Shown in pieces: positions 47,208 through 56,753 of a DNA stretch of 64,000 nt (within the stretch, counting starts at the first letter, position 1; every line of letters starts with the position of its first letter). The translations under genes were made by a program, and so were the position numbers. The stretch lies in the NCBI RefSeq assembly GCF_000426645.1, contig NZ_AUFT01000005.1, positions 310,001 to 374,000 of the forward strand. The letters run 5' to 3'. The notes beneath the pieces were generated by a model, which had not been told where the DNA came from, searched no databases, and saw only the letters and a program-made list of their open reading frames with translations. Source of the stretch: Nakamurella lactea DSM 19367. GTDB taxonomy: Bacteria; Actinomycetota; Actinomycetes; Mycobacteriales; Nakamurellaceae.

Positions 47208-48191
47208 TCAGCGCGCGACGTGGCAGGCAGCCGAATGGCCGGGTGACAGTTCACGCAGCGCGGGGCTCACGGTCGAGCAGGCGTCGATCGCCAGCGGGCA
47301 CCTGCGGCGGAATCGGCAGCCCGGCAGCGGGTCAACCACCCGTGGCGGCTCGCCCTTGTCGATCGGCCCGTCGGCGATACCGGCCCGCGGGTCCGGCACC
47401 GCGGACAGCAGCAGCTGGGTGTAGGGGTGTTTCGGTGCGGCGAGTACCTCTTCGGTCGGTCCCGACTCGACGATGTGCCCGGCATACATCACCAGCAGCC
47501 GATCCGAAACGTAACGGGCGCTGGCGATGTCGTGCGTGATGTACAGGAAGGAGACGTCCTCCTGCTCGCGCAGGTCGGCCATCACGTTCAGCAGTCCGAT
47601 CCGGATCGAGACGTCGAGCATCGACACCGGTTCGTCGGCCAGGATGACGGTCGGCCGGTAGGCCAGCGCCTGGGCGAACCCGATCCGCTGCCGTTGGCCA
47701 CCACTGAGTTCGTACGGGAACCGGTCCAGGATGTGGGCCGCCGGTCGCAGCCCGACGGTCTCCACCACCCTGATCGCCTCAGCCCGCCGCTGCGGGCGGC
47801 TGAGCTCGGGTCGGTGCAGGATCAGCCCACGGTTGATCCCGTGCGAGACCGGGTAGGCCGGGTTGAGCGAGGAGAACGGATCCTGGAACACCATCGGCAC
47901 ATCGCTGCGGTACCGCATGCTCTGCCGCCGGGATCGCATCGACGCCAACGACTGTCCGCGGTAGCGGATCTCGCCGCGGGTCGGCATGTACACCCGGGCC
48001 AGCAGTCTGGCCACCGTGCTCTTTCCGCTGCCGCTCTCGCCGACCAGCGCAACGATCTCCCGGGGGTTGATCACCAGGTCGACGTCGTCCACCGCGTGCA
48101 GCGTCTTGCGGGCGAGGTTGCCGCCGACCTTGAAGTGCTTCGTCAGCCCCGTCGCCTCCAACAGCGGACCCGGCCGTTCCTGGCTGCTCAC
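47208..48191 (-). CDS. Peptide/oligosaccharide ABC importer ATPase (DppF/OppF type)
   Basis: 327 residues. Walker A ALVGESGSGKST, signature LSGGQRQRIGFAQAL, Walker B VILADEPVSMLDVS, and the OppF-type C-terminal Cys cluster (PGCRFRRRCPLAIDAC) that binds an iron-sulfur centre in this family. GTG at 48191 overlaps the upstream stop as GTGA with a GAAGG box. An in-frame ATG at 48224 would overlap by 37 bases. It is the last gene of the importer operon. Confidence 0.92.
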   Translation of the reverse strand: MSSQERPGPLLEATGLTKHFKVGGNLARKTLHAVDDVDLVINPREIVALVGESGSGKSTVARLLARVYMPTRGEIRYRGQSLASMRSRRQSMRYRSDVPMVFQDPFSSLNPAYPVSHGINRGLILHRPELSRPQRRAEAIRVVETVGLRPAAHILDRFPYELSGGQRQRIGFAQALAYRPTVILADEPVSMLDVSIRIGLLNVMADLREQEDVSFLYITHDIASARYVSDRLLVMYAGHIVESGPTEEVLAAPKHPYTQLLLSAVPDPRAGIADGPIDKGEPPRVVDPLPGCRFRRRCPLAIDACSTVSPALRELSPGHSAACHVAR

Positions 48192-49165
48192 CCCTTCACC
48201 GCCGGCGGGCGGTTCAGCAGACACCTGCTGGCGACCTCACCGACCGGGTACAACTCCGGCTGCTCGGTCGTGCATTCGGCCTCCGCGACCGGACACCGTT
48301 CGTGGAATCGGCAACCGGAGGGCGGCCTGCCCAGGCTCGGCGGACTGCCGGGGATTCCGGTCAGCCGGCGTCGCTCACCACGCACCGAAGGAAAGGCGTC
48401 CAGCAGCCCCCGGCTGTAGGGGTGCGCCGGGGTATCGAAAACCGTTCGGGTCAGGCCGATCTCGACCACCTGGCCGGCGTACATCACGAGCAACTGGTCG
48501 GAGTAGTGCGAGACCAACGACATGTCGTGGGTGACGAACAGCACCGCGAACCCGAGCGTTCGCTGCAGTTCGCGGATCTGGCCCATCAGTGACCGCTGGG
48601 CGACGACGTCCAGGGCCGAGGTCGGCTCGTCCATGATCACCAGGTCGGGGGTGAACAACAACGCCATGGCGATCATCGCCCGCTGTCGCATGCCACCGCT
48701 GAGCTGGTGCGGGTAGCTCTTCAGGTGTACGCGATCGATGCCGACAAGGGCGAGCACCTCGCCGGACCGGTCGGCGATGTCCGCTGCCGAGAACCGCCCG
48801 TGCGCCTGCAGTGCGTCGCGGAACTGCGCGCCGATGCTGATCACCGGATTGAGCGCGTTCATCGCACTCTGCATGACCACCGAATAATCCCGCCAGCGCA
48901 ACACGTTCAGCTGCTTCTCGGTCATGGTGACCAGGTTCTGCCCGTTGAACGAGACGCTGCCGGCAACGATGGATGCCGGCGGACTGAGCAGCTGGGCGAT
49001 CGCGAACAGCAGGGTTGATTTTCCGCAACCGGACTCGCCGACCACACCGACGAACTCGCCCTTGCCCACCCACAGGCTGACGCTGTCGACGGCGCGGACA
49101 TCCTGACGCTCGGCGGCATACTCCACCGAGAGATCAGTGACCTGCAGTATCGGCGCGTCTGGCAC
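48188..49165 (-). CDS. Peptide/oligosaccharide ABC importer ATPase (DppD/OppD type)
   Basis: 325 residues. Walker A VVGESGCGKSTL, Q-loop VVMQSAMNALNPV, signature LSGGMRQRAMIAMAL, Walker B LVIMDEPTSALDVVAQ and C-terminal Cys-rich SGCRFHERCPVAEAEC. It pairs with the following ATPase as the motor of the importer. It overlaps the permease gene by 32 bases and the next ATPase by 4. Confidence 0.93.
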   Translation of the reverse strand: MPDAPILQVTDLSVEYAAERQDVRAVDSVSLWVGKGEFVGVVGESGCGKSTLLFAIAQLLSPPASIVAGSVSFNGQNLVTMTEKQLNVLRWRDYSVVMQSAMNALNPVISIGAQFRDALQAHGRFSAADIADRSGEVLALVGIDRVHLKSYPHQLSGGMRQRAMIAMALLFTPDLVIMDEPTSALDVVAQRSLMGQIRELQRTLGFAVLFVTHDMSLVSHYSDQLLVMYAGQVVEIGLTRTVFDTPAHPYSRGLLDAFPSVRGERRRLTGIPGSPPSLGRPPSGCRFHERCPVAEAECTTEQPELYPVGEVASRCLLNRPPAVKG

Positions 49166-50072
49166 GTCGTCTCCTCACGGGCCGCAGGGCCGGATTGCTG
49201 ATCTCGTCGAAGGCGTAGTTCATCAACGCGAAGGACGTGCCCAGCAGGGCAACACAGAGCCCGGGCGCGATGGACCACAACGGCATACCGGTCTGCAGCG
49301 CCTGCTGGTTCTGCGACCAGTACAACATCGTTCCCCAGCTGATCGAGTTGGGATTGCCGAGGCCGAGGAACTGCAGACCGGCCGCGGTCAGCACTGAATA
49401 CAGGGCCGCCCCCAGGAAGTTCGCCACCAGCAACGAGATCATCGTGGGCAGCACCTCGGCCACGATGATGTACGAGCGGCGTTCGCCGCGCACCCGTGCG
49501 GATTCCAGGAAGTCCCGGTTGCGCAGCGACAGCGTCTGCGCGCGCAGTTGGTTCGCTCCGTACGACCAGCCGGTGACGACCAGCACGATCAGGACGACCA
49601 GCAGCGTTCCCTTTCCGGCGTAGGTCGCGAAGATGATGATCAGCGGAAAGGTCGGTATCACCAGAAAGATCCGGGTGATCATCGACAGCACCTCGTCGCC
49701 GATCCCACCCAGGTAGGCGGCCGAAATACCGACCAGGGCCGACAACACGGTGGCAAAGAGGCCGGCCACCACTGCGATGATCAACGACTCGCGGGTTCCG
49801 TAGACCAGCTGCGCCCAGATGTCCTGGCCGAGCGCGGTGGTGCCCAGCAAGTGGTCCCACGACGGCGGCAGCGCCGGCGCGAACTGCAGGGCGTTCGGAT
49901 CGTCGACCGAGGTGAACCAGCCGGGAAAGAGCGCGGCAACGGTGAAGACCGCGAAGATGACGAGCCCGATCATCGCCTTGCGACTGTGCCGGAACGAGGT
50001 CCACAGACCGCCGCGCCGCCGCGGACCGTCGTCGTTCTCGGCCGCGGCATTGGAAACCAGCAGTGCTGTCAT
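49134..50072 (-). CDS. ABC importer permease (DppC/OppC type)
   Basis: 312 residues. It has an OppC N-terminal segment (FRHSRKAMIGLVIFAVFTVAALF), a typical extracytoplasmic piece naming LLGTTALGQDIWAQLVYGTR, and the binding-protein-dependent core with EAA loop (ESARVRGERRSYIIVAEVLP). About six helices. It starts 7 bases after the DppB stop. Confidence 0.92.
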   Translation of the reverse strand: MTALLVSNAAAENDDGPRRRGGLWTSFRHSRKAMIGLVIFAVFTVAALFPGWFTSVDDPNALQFAPALPPSWDHLLGTTALGQDIWAQLVYGTRESLIIAVVAGLFATVLSALVGISAAYLGGIGDEVLSMITRIFLVIPTFPLIIIFATYAGKGTLLVVLIVLVVTGWSYGANQLRAQTLSLRNRDFLESARVRGERRSYIIVAEVLPTMISLLVANFLGAALYSVLTAAGLQFLGLGNPNSISWGTMLYWSQNQQALQTGMPLWSIAPGLCVALLGTSFALMNYAFDEISNPALRPVRRRRARRADTAGH

Positions 50073-50078
50073 CGGCGA

Positions 50079-51068
50079 TCAGCCCTCCGTCCTGGCCCGC
50101 GGGTCCAACCAGGCGATGGCCACGTCGCAGGCGATGAGGGCGAACAGCACCGCGACGGTGAACAGCATGAACAGCACCTGCATCACCGGATAGTCGGTGC
50201 CGACGACCGAGTTGTAGAGCAGGTAGCCCAGGCCCGGATAGTTGAAGACGTACTCGACCAGGATCGAACCGGAGATGACGAAACCCAGAGACATCGCGAA
50301 GCCGGACAGGTTGGGCAGGAAGGCATTGCGCCCGGCGTACGTCGTCATCACCCGCCAGCCGGACAGCCCCTTGGCCCGGCCCATCCGGACGTAGTCCTCG
50401 GCCAGTGTGGTGATCATGTTGTTCCGCATGGTCAGGATCCAGCCGCCTATCGAGGTGATCAGAATGGTCGCGGCCGGCAGCACCGCATGCTGTAGCACGC
50501 TGCCGATGAACTCCCACGAGAAGCTCGGCTGCAGGCTGGTGTCGTAGTTGAAATCACTCGGCAACCACCCATTGGTCCATACCGAGAAGACCAGGATCAA
50601 CAACAGACCGACCCAGAAGTACGGCAGCGCCGAGGTGATCACGAAGATCGGCGGCAGCACCGAATCGAGTTTGCCGCCCCGCCTCCATCCGGCCAGCACG
50701 CCGATCAGCGATCCCAACAGGAAGGCGATGACGGTGGTCACCCCGACCAGTCCGAGTGTCCACGGTAGGGCGTGCATGACGATCTCGCTGACCGGTTGGC
50801 CGAGGGTGCCGCCGATGGAGATACCCCACTGCCCGGTGAGCATGTGTCCGAGATAGTCCCAGTACTGCACGAAGATGTTCTCGTTCGGCTTGAACCCGAA
50901 TGCCGTCAACATCTGAGCCAACGCCTCGGTCGACAACTTGTCCTTGGTGCGGATCCGCAGTGCGTCCAGCGGGCTGCCCGGCATGAAACGCGGGATGAAG
51001 AAGTTGAGCGTCAGGGCGGCCCAGAGCGTCAACAGGAAGAAGCCGCCACGACGCAGCAGATATCGCAT
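50079..51068 (-). CDS. ABC importer permease (DppB/OppB type)
   Basis: 329 residues, MRYLLRRGGFFLLTLWAALTLNFFIPRFMPG. This is the family-typical N-terminus with helix and FMPGSP, then five further helices and the EAA loop (DYVRMGRAKGLSGWRVM). In actinobacteria and thermophiles, importers of this peptide/nickel family often carry oligosaccharides. It lies 63 bases after the binding-protein gene. Confidence 0.93.
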   Translation of the reverse strand: MRYLLRRGGFFLLTLWAALTLNFFIPRFMPGSPLDALRIRTKDKLSTEALAQMLTAFGFKPNENIFVQYWDYLGHMLTGQWGISIGGTLGQPVSEIVMHALPWTLGLVGVTTVIAFLLGSLIGVLAGWRRGGKLDSVLPPIFVITSALPYFWVGLLLILVFSVWTNGWLPSDFNYDTSLQPSFSWEFIGSVLQHAVLPAATILITSIGGWILTMRNNMITTLAEDYVRMGRAKGLSGWRVMTTYAGRNAFLPNLSGFAMSLGFVISGSILVEYVFNYPGLGYLLYNSVVGTDYPVMQVLFMLFTVAVLFALIACDVAIAWLDPRARTEG

Positions 51069-51131
51069 GGAACGGTCGGTCTCCTTCCTGACCCGGGCCG
51101 CCGCGGCGGCATTGCTGGTGCGCCGACGTAC

Positions 51132-52955
51132 CTACTGCGCCGACTTGGAGTACAGGTGCAGCAGCACCTGGCCGGTGTCCGGGACGTTGTACGCCGCGGG
51201 CTGGGCGTACGGATCCTGCTCGGTCGGCCAGCCCTCGATGTCCTTGGTGTTGTACTGGAACCAATCGACGCTCTCGGTGATCGGGATGACCGGGACGTCC
51301 TTGATCATCGCCGCGCCGATCTTCTTGATGATCTCCACCTGACCCGCCTCGTCGGCGGCCGGGAACGAGTCGAACAGCTTGTCCACCTCCGGGTTCAGAT
51401 AGCGTTCGAAGTTGGTCGACGCCGACTTGCCGATCGGTGCGGAGTTCTTCGAATACAACACCTGTCGAAGCTCGTAAAAGGGCGTTGGCCCGCCGACGTC
51501 ACCGTAGTAGGCGAGGTCGAAATCGCCGGTGTAGAGCCGGGAGTTGTACGTCTGCTGAGCGAGATCCTCGACCGTCAGGTTGATCCCGATCGGCGCGAGG
51601 TTCTGCTTGATGACGGCCAGCGAAGCGTCCCAATCGGTGTAGCCGGTCACCGTGATCACCGACAGGTTCAGTGGGTTGGACGGCGAGTACCCGGCGGACG
51701 CCAGCAGCTCGGTCGCCTTTGCCGGGTTCGGCTTGTCGAAGCCGGCCGCCGCGACGGCACCGGCGTCGTAGTACTTCTCGAAGGTGGGGAGCACGATGCC
51801 ACTCTGGTTGGCCGCAGGCTGCTGGCCGCCTTCACCGATCAGGGCCACCTGGGACCTGTCGATCGCCATCGCCATCGCCTGCCGGACCGCCAGCTTGCTG
51901 GTGGCCGCATGGGAGGGATCGAGATTCGGGTACAGCGCAACGTTGCTGACCGGCGGCGACCAGCTGTGGTTGTCCGGCGACTTCGCCAGGTAGAAGGCCT
52001 TGATGCTGGGGATGAACTGACTCCCCCACTGCGCCTTGCCGGTGGCCAGGTCGAGATTCGCCGGACCGTTGTCCAGGTATGCCGGATACTGCACCTTCTG
52101 GATGTAGGGCTTGCCCGGCTGCCAGTAGTTGGGGTTGGCGACGTACTGGATGTTGTTGGCCGAGCACGGGCTGACCATGAACGGCCCGGTGCCGACCGGC
52201 TGCGGATCGGCCCAGGTGTCCGGGTGCTCGGCCGCCGCGCCCGTGGAGAAGATGTGCTCGGGGACAATGGCCACCTGGTTGGCGAAGTTGAAGAAGTACG
52301 TGGTCGCCGGGCCGGCGAAGGTCAGGGTCACCTGATCGCCGGCGGCCTCCGCACTCTGCAGGCCGGCGCCGGACCACAGTGAGTAGAGATCGGTCCCGGG
52401 AAACCTCTTCATCAGGTTGAAGGTGAAGGCGACGTCCTTGGCGGTGAACGGCTGGCCGTCGCTCCATTTCACTCCCTGCCGGATGTCGAACACGATGGAC
52501 TTCTTGTCCTTGCTCCACGTGTACGAGGACGCGAGCATGGGTGTCTCCGCCTGGTCCTTGAGCAGGTTGACGTACACCAGTGGCTCGTAGACGAACCCGA
52601 TGGACTGCTGATAGACGGACGGGTTGAACGGATTGAACTGGCACGACCAGGTCTGGCCGGCGACGTTCGCGATCGTCACCTCGCCGCCCTGCTTGTGGGT
52701 CGCGGCGGTGGCCGAACTCGTTGCGGTCGTGCCCGACCCGCTGCCGGTCGGTCCGGCCGCGCTGTTGGAACCGGTGTCCGCAGCGGTGGATCCGCCGTTC
52801 GACGCACTGGTCGGAGCTCCGGCGGCCCCCGCGGTGCTGCCGGCCACCGCCGACGGTGCGGAACTCGAGCCTGCTCCGGTGTTATCGGCTCCGGAGCAGG
52901 CGGTTGCACACAGGCCGACCGCCATCAGGATGGCGATGCCGTTACCACGTTTCAT
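51132..52955 (-). CDS. Extracellular solute-binding lipoprotein of the ABC importer (SBP family 5)
   Basis: 607 residues. The signal MKRGNGIAILMAVGLCATACSG ends in a lipobox-like ATAC (weak, Ala at -3). A Ser/Thr/Gly-rich linker of about 80 residues follows, then the family-5 binding domain (GEVTIANVAGQTWSCQFNPF, NDARLAV-type middle LAVRQAMAMAIDRSQVAL, and YSKNSAP-type C-lobe). ATG at 52955 was chosen to give a normal signal length; an ATG at 52976 is possible. The ligand could be a peptide or an oligosaccharide. The neighbouring kinases, GH4 and ROK repressor favour sugar. Confidence 0.88.
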   Translation of the reverse strand: MKRGNGIAILMAVGLCATACSGADNTGAGSSSAPSAVAGSTAGAAGAPTSASNGGSTAADTGSNSAAGPTGSGSGTTATSSATAATHKQGGEVTIANVAGQTWSCQFNPFNPSVYQQSIGFVYEPLVYVNLLKDQAETPMLASSYTWSKDKKSIVFDIRQGVKWSDGQPFTAKDVAFTFNLMKRFPGTDLYSLWSGAGLQSAEAAGDQVTLTFAGPATTYFFNFANQVAIVPEHIFSTGAAAEHPDTWADPQPVGTGPFMVSPCSANNIQYVANPNYWQPGKPYIQKVQYPAYLDNGPANLDLATGKAQWGSQFIPSIKAFYLAKSPDNHSWSPPVSNVALYPNLDPSHAATSKLAVRQAMAMAIDRSQVALIGEGGQQPAANQSGIVLPTFEKYYDAGAVAAAGFDKPNPAKATELLASAGYSPSNPLNLSVITVTGYTDWDASLAVIKQNLAPIGINLTVEDLAQQTYNSRLYTGDFDLAYYGDVGGPTPFYELRQVLYSKNSAPIGKSASTNFERYLNPEVDKLFDSFPAADEAGQVEIIKKIGAAMIKDVPVIPITESVDWFQYNTKDIEGWPTEQDPYAQPAAYNVPDTGQVLLHLYSKSAQ

Positions 52956-53017
52956 GGGATCCAGACCCTTTCTCATGGTGCTCGTGACGCCTGATCTCGG
53001 CGAGATCGGTGACACCG

Positions 53018-53974
53018 TCACAGTTCACGTTCGTCAGCCAGGGTGGTGGTGCTCGGGCCGGCCGCATCCGCCGGCGGGCGAACGGCGGCCAACCCCATCG
53101 AGAGAGCGCCGCGCAGCGGTGCGTCGAACGGGAACCGGGCAGGTTCCAGTTCGGGCGGATAGGGAACTCCCGCGTCCAAAGCCTGCCGGAGATCGGCGTA
53201 CAGCTGATCCCAGGCGGCGACCATCCCGCCACCGACCACGATCCGGGCCGGATCGATGGCGATGGCCAGGTTCACCAGGTGGAAGGCCAGCTCTCCGACG
53301 AAGGCGGTGACGATGCCCGCCCACCGTTCGTCGCGATCGATCCCGGCGAATACGTCGGTCGCCGTCACCGCGCCGCCGGCATGCGCAGATGCCAACCGGC
53401 CCAACGCGATCCCGCTGACCGCCTCTTCGAGGAGGCTGCGCTCGGCCGGCCCCCGGCCGACGTCGGTCAGCGCCCGAAGGTTGTAGCCGATCTCCCCTGA
53501 CGCTCCGTTCCGTCCGGTCAGCACGGTGCCGTTCACCACCACGGCCGCCGCCAGTCCGGTGCCGAGGTTGAGGTAGATGCCCGGATCGCACCCGGCCAGT
53601 GCGCCATTCTCGTATTCGGCCAGGGCCGCCGCCTTGACGTCGGTGGCCAGCCGGATCGCCGCCCCCCGGAAGGCCCTGCCCAGTTCCCTGCGCAACCGCA
53701 GCTGCTCCCAGCCCGGGATGGCCGGGGCCAGCTCGACCCCGCTCTCTCCGGGGATGCCGAAGGTGCAGGCGCCCACCGCGATCAGTTGATTCGGGCCAAG
53801 GCTGGCCAGCAGGCCGGTGGCCGCATCAATGCCCCGCCGCAGGTTCGCGGCCGCCCCGGTCTCCGCGACGGTCGGCACAGTCACCTCGGCCAGCCGGTTG
53901 CCGTCGAGGTCGCTGGCCGCGATGGCCATTTTGGTGCCACCGAAGTCGAAGCCCAGCACCACCGGCAGGCGCAT
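53018..53974 (-). CDS. ROK-family sugar kinase
   Basis: 318 residues. The phosphate-binding motif is LGFDFGGTKMAIAASD at the N-terminus, the catalytic Asp is in ATDVKAAALAEYENG, and the second glycine motif is YLNLGTGLAAAVVVNG with GASGEIGY. The zinc-binding HxH/CxCGxxGC set of many ROK kinases is missing. ATG at 53974 has a strong GAGGAGG box. It is the first gene of the importer operon and is divergent from the ROK repressor. Glucose, N-acetylglucosamine or a similar hexose is the likely substrate; it cannot be narrowed. Confidence 0.87.
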   Translation of the reverse strand: MRLPVVLGFDFGGTKMAIAASDLDGNRLAEVTVPTVAETGAAANLRRGIDAATGLLASLGPNQLIAVGACTFGIPGESGVELAPAIPGWEQLRLRRELGRAFRGAAIRLATDVKAAALAEYENGALAGCDPGIYLNLGTGLAAAVVVNGTVLTGRNGASGEIGYNLRALTDVGRGPAERSLLEEAVSGIALGRLASAHAGGAVTATDVFAGIDRDERWAGIVTAFVGELAFHLVNLAIAIDPARIVVGGGMVAAWDQLYADLRQALDAGVPYPPELEPARFPFDAPLRGALSMGLAAVRPPADAAGPSTTTLADEREL

Positions 53975-54004
53975 CGAACCTCCTCGGAGCCGGTCGACGG
54001 CTAA

Positions 54005-54027
54005 TCGATAGGAAAGTAACCTATCGA
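54005..54027. promoter_or_regulatory. Candidate ROK operator in the kinase/repressor spacer
   Basis: Eight-base perfect arms TCGATAGG (54005-54012) and CCTATCGA (54020-54027) with a 7-base centre AAAGTAA. The core GATAGGAAAGTAACCTATC has the same geometry as GACAGGAAACCTGCCTGTC (reverse strand of 56761-56779). It overlaps the -10 box of the minus-strand promoter, so binding there should repress the kinase-importer operon. Confidence 0.7.
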
Positions 54028-54041
54028 CCAAACGCTGACAA
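54013..54041 (-). promoter_or_regulatory. Promoter of the kinase-importer operon
   Basis: On the minus strand TTGTCA (54041-54036) and TACTTT (54018-54013) are separated by 17 bases, a good sigma-70-like match. The predicted start lies about 30 bases before the kinase ATG. The operator palindrome covers the -10 region. Confidence 0.6.
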
Positions 54042-54107
54042 GGCCCAGACAGGTGGTTTCTCGTTATCCCTACCCGCAACCCTAGGATCACCACCAGGAG
54101 GCGATAC

Positions 54108-55301
54108 GTGAGACCAAGTACGGGCGGGCATCGACCAGCGCGACCCCAGTCCATCCGCGCCATGAACGAGACGCTGGTGCTCGCCCGGATCCGGGCGCAG
54201 GGCAAGGTGTCCAGGGCAGATCTGGTCCGGGCGTGCGAACTCTCGAAGCCGACGGTCTCGTTGGCCCTGACCAACTTGGAGCGGGCGGAGCTGATTCGGA
54301 CCTCGGGAGTCCGGACCGGGCTGCCCGGCCCGGCGGCGGCGCTCTACGAGCTGCTCCCGCAGGCCAGGCACGTGCTGGCGCTGGATGTCGGGCGGCAGTA
54401 CCTGCGAGGCGCCCTCGGGGATTTCGCCGGTGCGGTCCGGGCCAGGGGCTCGGTCCGGGTCCACGGCAGCAGCGGCCACGCATTGGTGCCGGAACTCGTC
54501 CGGTTGGCCGACAGCCTCTGTGCCGAGGCGGGAATTGATCGCGCCGCCGTCAGTCAAACTGTTCTCGGCAGTCCGGGTGTGCACGACGCCAGGCGGGACA
54601 CGTTGGCCCTGGCCGGGGCGCTCACCGGCTGGGACGCCGGCGTCATCCACGAGCTGCGAGAGGCGTTCGGTGCTTCGCTGATGTTCGAGAACGACGTCGA
54701 CGCCGCGGCGCTCGCCGAACAGGAACACGGGCACGGTCGCGAAGTCGACAGCTTCGGCTTCGTCTCGGTCGGTACCGGTATCGGCATGGGCCTGGTGCTC
54801 AACGGGCAGCTGCATCGCGGTACCCACGGAGCGGCTGGTGAAATCGGATACCTGCCGTTCGACCGGCCGGCGGACTCGGGATCCAGGGATGCGCGCAGGC
54901 GCGGCCCGTTGGAAGCGTCGGCCTCGGCCGCCGGCATCGTCCGCGCAGCCCGCCGGGCCGGCCTGCTCGGGCCGGTGTCTGCCCGGCGGGTGTTCGAGGC
55001 CGCGGCCAAGGGTGACCCGCGGGCCCAACAGGTGGTGGCCGACGAGGCTGCCCTGGTCGCCAAGGCGATCTGCGCTGTGGTGACGGTGGTCGACCCGGAA
55101 TTGATCGTCCTGGGCGGCGGGGTCGGCAGGGCCGACGGATTCGTCGATGCGGTTCGCGATCAGCTGACGCGAATTGCGCCGGTCCTTCCGCAGCTTCGGG
55201 TCAGTGCGCTGGGGGACGACGCGGTGGTCGACGGTGCGCTGGCCGCCGGTCTCGAACGGGTCTGGCAATTGGTGAATGCCCGGCTGTCGGCGCCGGCCTG
55301 A
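54108..55301 (+). CDS. ROK-family transcriptional repressor (NagC/XylR type)
   Basis: 397 residues. An N-terminal winged helix-turn-helix (about 18-75: NETLVLARIRAQGKVSRADL, then ELSKPTVSLALTNLERAEL) precedes a ROK sugar-binding domain with LALDVGRQYLRGALGD, NDVDAAALAEQEHG and VSVGTGIGMGLVLNGQL plus GAAGEIGYLPF. GTG at 54108 follows AGGAGG. The Cys-type zinc site is absent. Regulators of this type sense a sugar or sugar phosphate and repress uptake genes. It is divergent from the kinase-importer operon and probably controls it and itself. Confidence 0.92.
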   Translation: MRPSTGGHRPARPQSIRAMNETLVLARIRAQGKVSRADLVRACELSKPTVSLALTNLERAELIRTSGVRTGLPGPAAALYELLPQARHVLALDVGRQYLRGALGDFAGAVRARGSVRVHGSSGHALVPELVRLADSLCAEAGIDRAAVSQTVLGSPGVHDARRDTLALAGALTGWDAGVIHELREAFGASLMFENDVDAAALAEQEHGHGREVDSFGFVSVGTGIGMGLVLNGQLHRGTHGAAGEIGYLPFDRPADSGSRDARRRGPLEASASAAGIVRAARRAGLLGPVSARRVFEAAAKGDPRAQQVVADEAALVAKAICAVVTVVDPELIVLGGGVGRADGFVDAVRDQLTRIAPVLPQLRVSALGDDAVVDGALAAGLERVWQLVNARLSAPA

Positions 55302-55367
55302 GCCGGCTCGGGGCGTGCCACCGCCCGGCCAGGGCCGGGCGCTTCCGCCGCTGTCCTGTCCGGAACG

Positions 55368-56642
55368 TCAGCCGTTCGGGAAGAACGCCGGCAGGTACTG
55401 CCGGTTGACCGTCAGCAGCTCGTCCAGCAGCGGCTCCGCCAGCTCCCACTGCCGGACCAGCGGGTGGCTGATCATCGCCCGCAGGGCCACCTTTCGGTCG
55501 CCGGTGACGGCGGCCTCGACCGCGAGGGTCTCGTAGGACGTCACCGCCTGTACCAGGCCGAGCATCTCGGGTGGCAACGGCGGCACCTCGACCGGATGGA
55601 CGCCCGCGGTGTCGACCAACGCAGGCACTTCGACGACAGCATCATCGGGTAGGCCGGTGATCACCCCGTCATTGCGAATGTCGACGTAGTGGTGCGCGCC
55701 GTCGCCGGTCAGCAGGCTGGTGGCCAACGCGGCGGCCGCCTCGCTGTAGTAGGCACCGCCGCGCCGTTCGAGCAGTTCCGGCTTGTGATCCAGTGTCGGG
55801 TCCCGGTACATCCGGAGCAACTCGGTCTCGATGGCGAGCACCTCCTCGGCCCGATGCGGGCCGGGTGCCTGCTGGCTGCGGAACTCCTCATCGGTGCAGT
55901 AGAAGTAATGCAGGTAGTACGACGGGATGGCCCGGAGCGTCGCCAGCAGCGGGGCCGGCATGCCGACCTCGGCTGCGAGCGAGGTGAGCGACTCTCCCTC
56001 GAGCAACGAGGGCAGCCGTTCCTGCCCGTCGAGACGCACCGAGCGGATCCACGACAAGTGATTGAGACCCGCGTGTCCGAGCCGCACCCGTTCCGGCTCG
56101 ACACCGAACTGGCCGGCCAGCCGACGCTGGAAGCCGATCGCGACGTTGCACAGCCCGACGGCCCGGTATCCGGCGTGCTGCAGTGCGCGGGTGACGATGC
56201 CGACCGGATTGGTGAAGTCAAGGATCCAGGCGCCCGGCCCGGCCAGCCGACGGACCCGCTCGGCAATCCCGAGCACCACCGGAACCGTCCGCAGTGCCTT
56301 GGCGAACCCGCCGGGACCGGTTGTCTCCTGGCCGATCAGACCGAACTTGTTGGGGATGGTCTCGTCCGTCAGCCGGGCCGCCTGCCCGCCGATCCGCAGC
56401 TGGATCAGCACCGCCGCCGCCCCGCGGACCGACTCGTCGAGGTCGGTGGAGGTGACGACCCGGCCGGTGAATCCCGCTCGGTCCAGGATCCTTCCGGCCA
56501 GCCCGCCGACGATCTCCAACCGCTCCCGATCCGGGTCGTACAGCACCAGTTCCCGGAGCCCGAGCACACCGGCCCGCCGGGCGAAACCCTCGACCAGTTC
56601 AGGGGTATAGGTACTGCCCCCACCGACCACAGTGATCCTCAT
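55368..56642 (-). CDS. GH4 glycosidase (6-phospho-beta-glucosidase-like)
   Basis: 424-residue NAD- and Mn-dependent glycosidase. The NAD motif is VVGGGSTYTPELVEG (6-20). Asn145 (DFTNPVG), Cys165 (GLCNVAIG) and His195 (GLNHLSW) mark the substrate and metal site, and a Tyr candidate lies in PSYYLHYFY. GH4 enzymes cut phosphorylated or free glycosides by an oxidation-elimination-reduction path. Here no PTS is present, so the substrate would have to be phosphorylated by one of the nearby kinases or be unphosphorylated. Confidence 0.92.
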   Translation of the reverse strand: MRITVVGGGSTYTPELVEGFARRAGVLGLRELVLYDPDRERLEIVGGLAGRILDRAGFTGRVVTSTDLDESVRGAAAVLIQLRIGGQAARLTDETIPNKFGLIGQETTGPGGFAKALRTVPVVLGIAERVRRLAGPGAWILDFTNPVGIVTRALQHAGYRAVGLCNVAIGFQRRLAGQFGVEPERVRLGHAGLNHLSWIRSVRLDGQERLPSLLEGESLTSLAAEVGMPAPLLATLRAIPSYYLHYFYCTDEEFRSQQAPGPHRAEEVLAIETELLRMYRDPTLDHKPELLERRGGAYYSEAAAALATSLLTGDGAHHYVDIRNDGVITGLPDDAVVEVPALVDTAGVHPVEVPPLPPEMLGLVQAVTSYETLAVEAAVTGDRKVALRAMISHPLVRQWELAEPLLDELLTVNRQYLPAFFPNG

Positions 56643-56753
56643 CCGGGTTCTCCTCCAAGGCGTCGGTGCAGCGGACCAGGCAACGTCGGCGCGCGGGTGA
56701 CCCGAGCCGATCGCAGGGAGAAACCGGCCCGCCGCGCCCGGCAGTCAGCGGCT

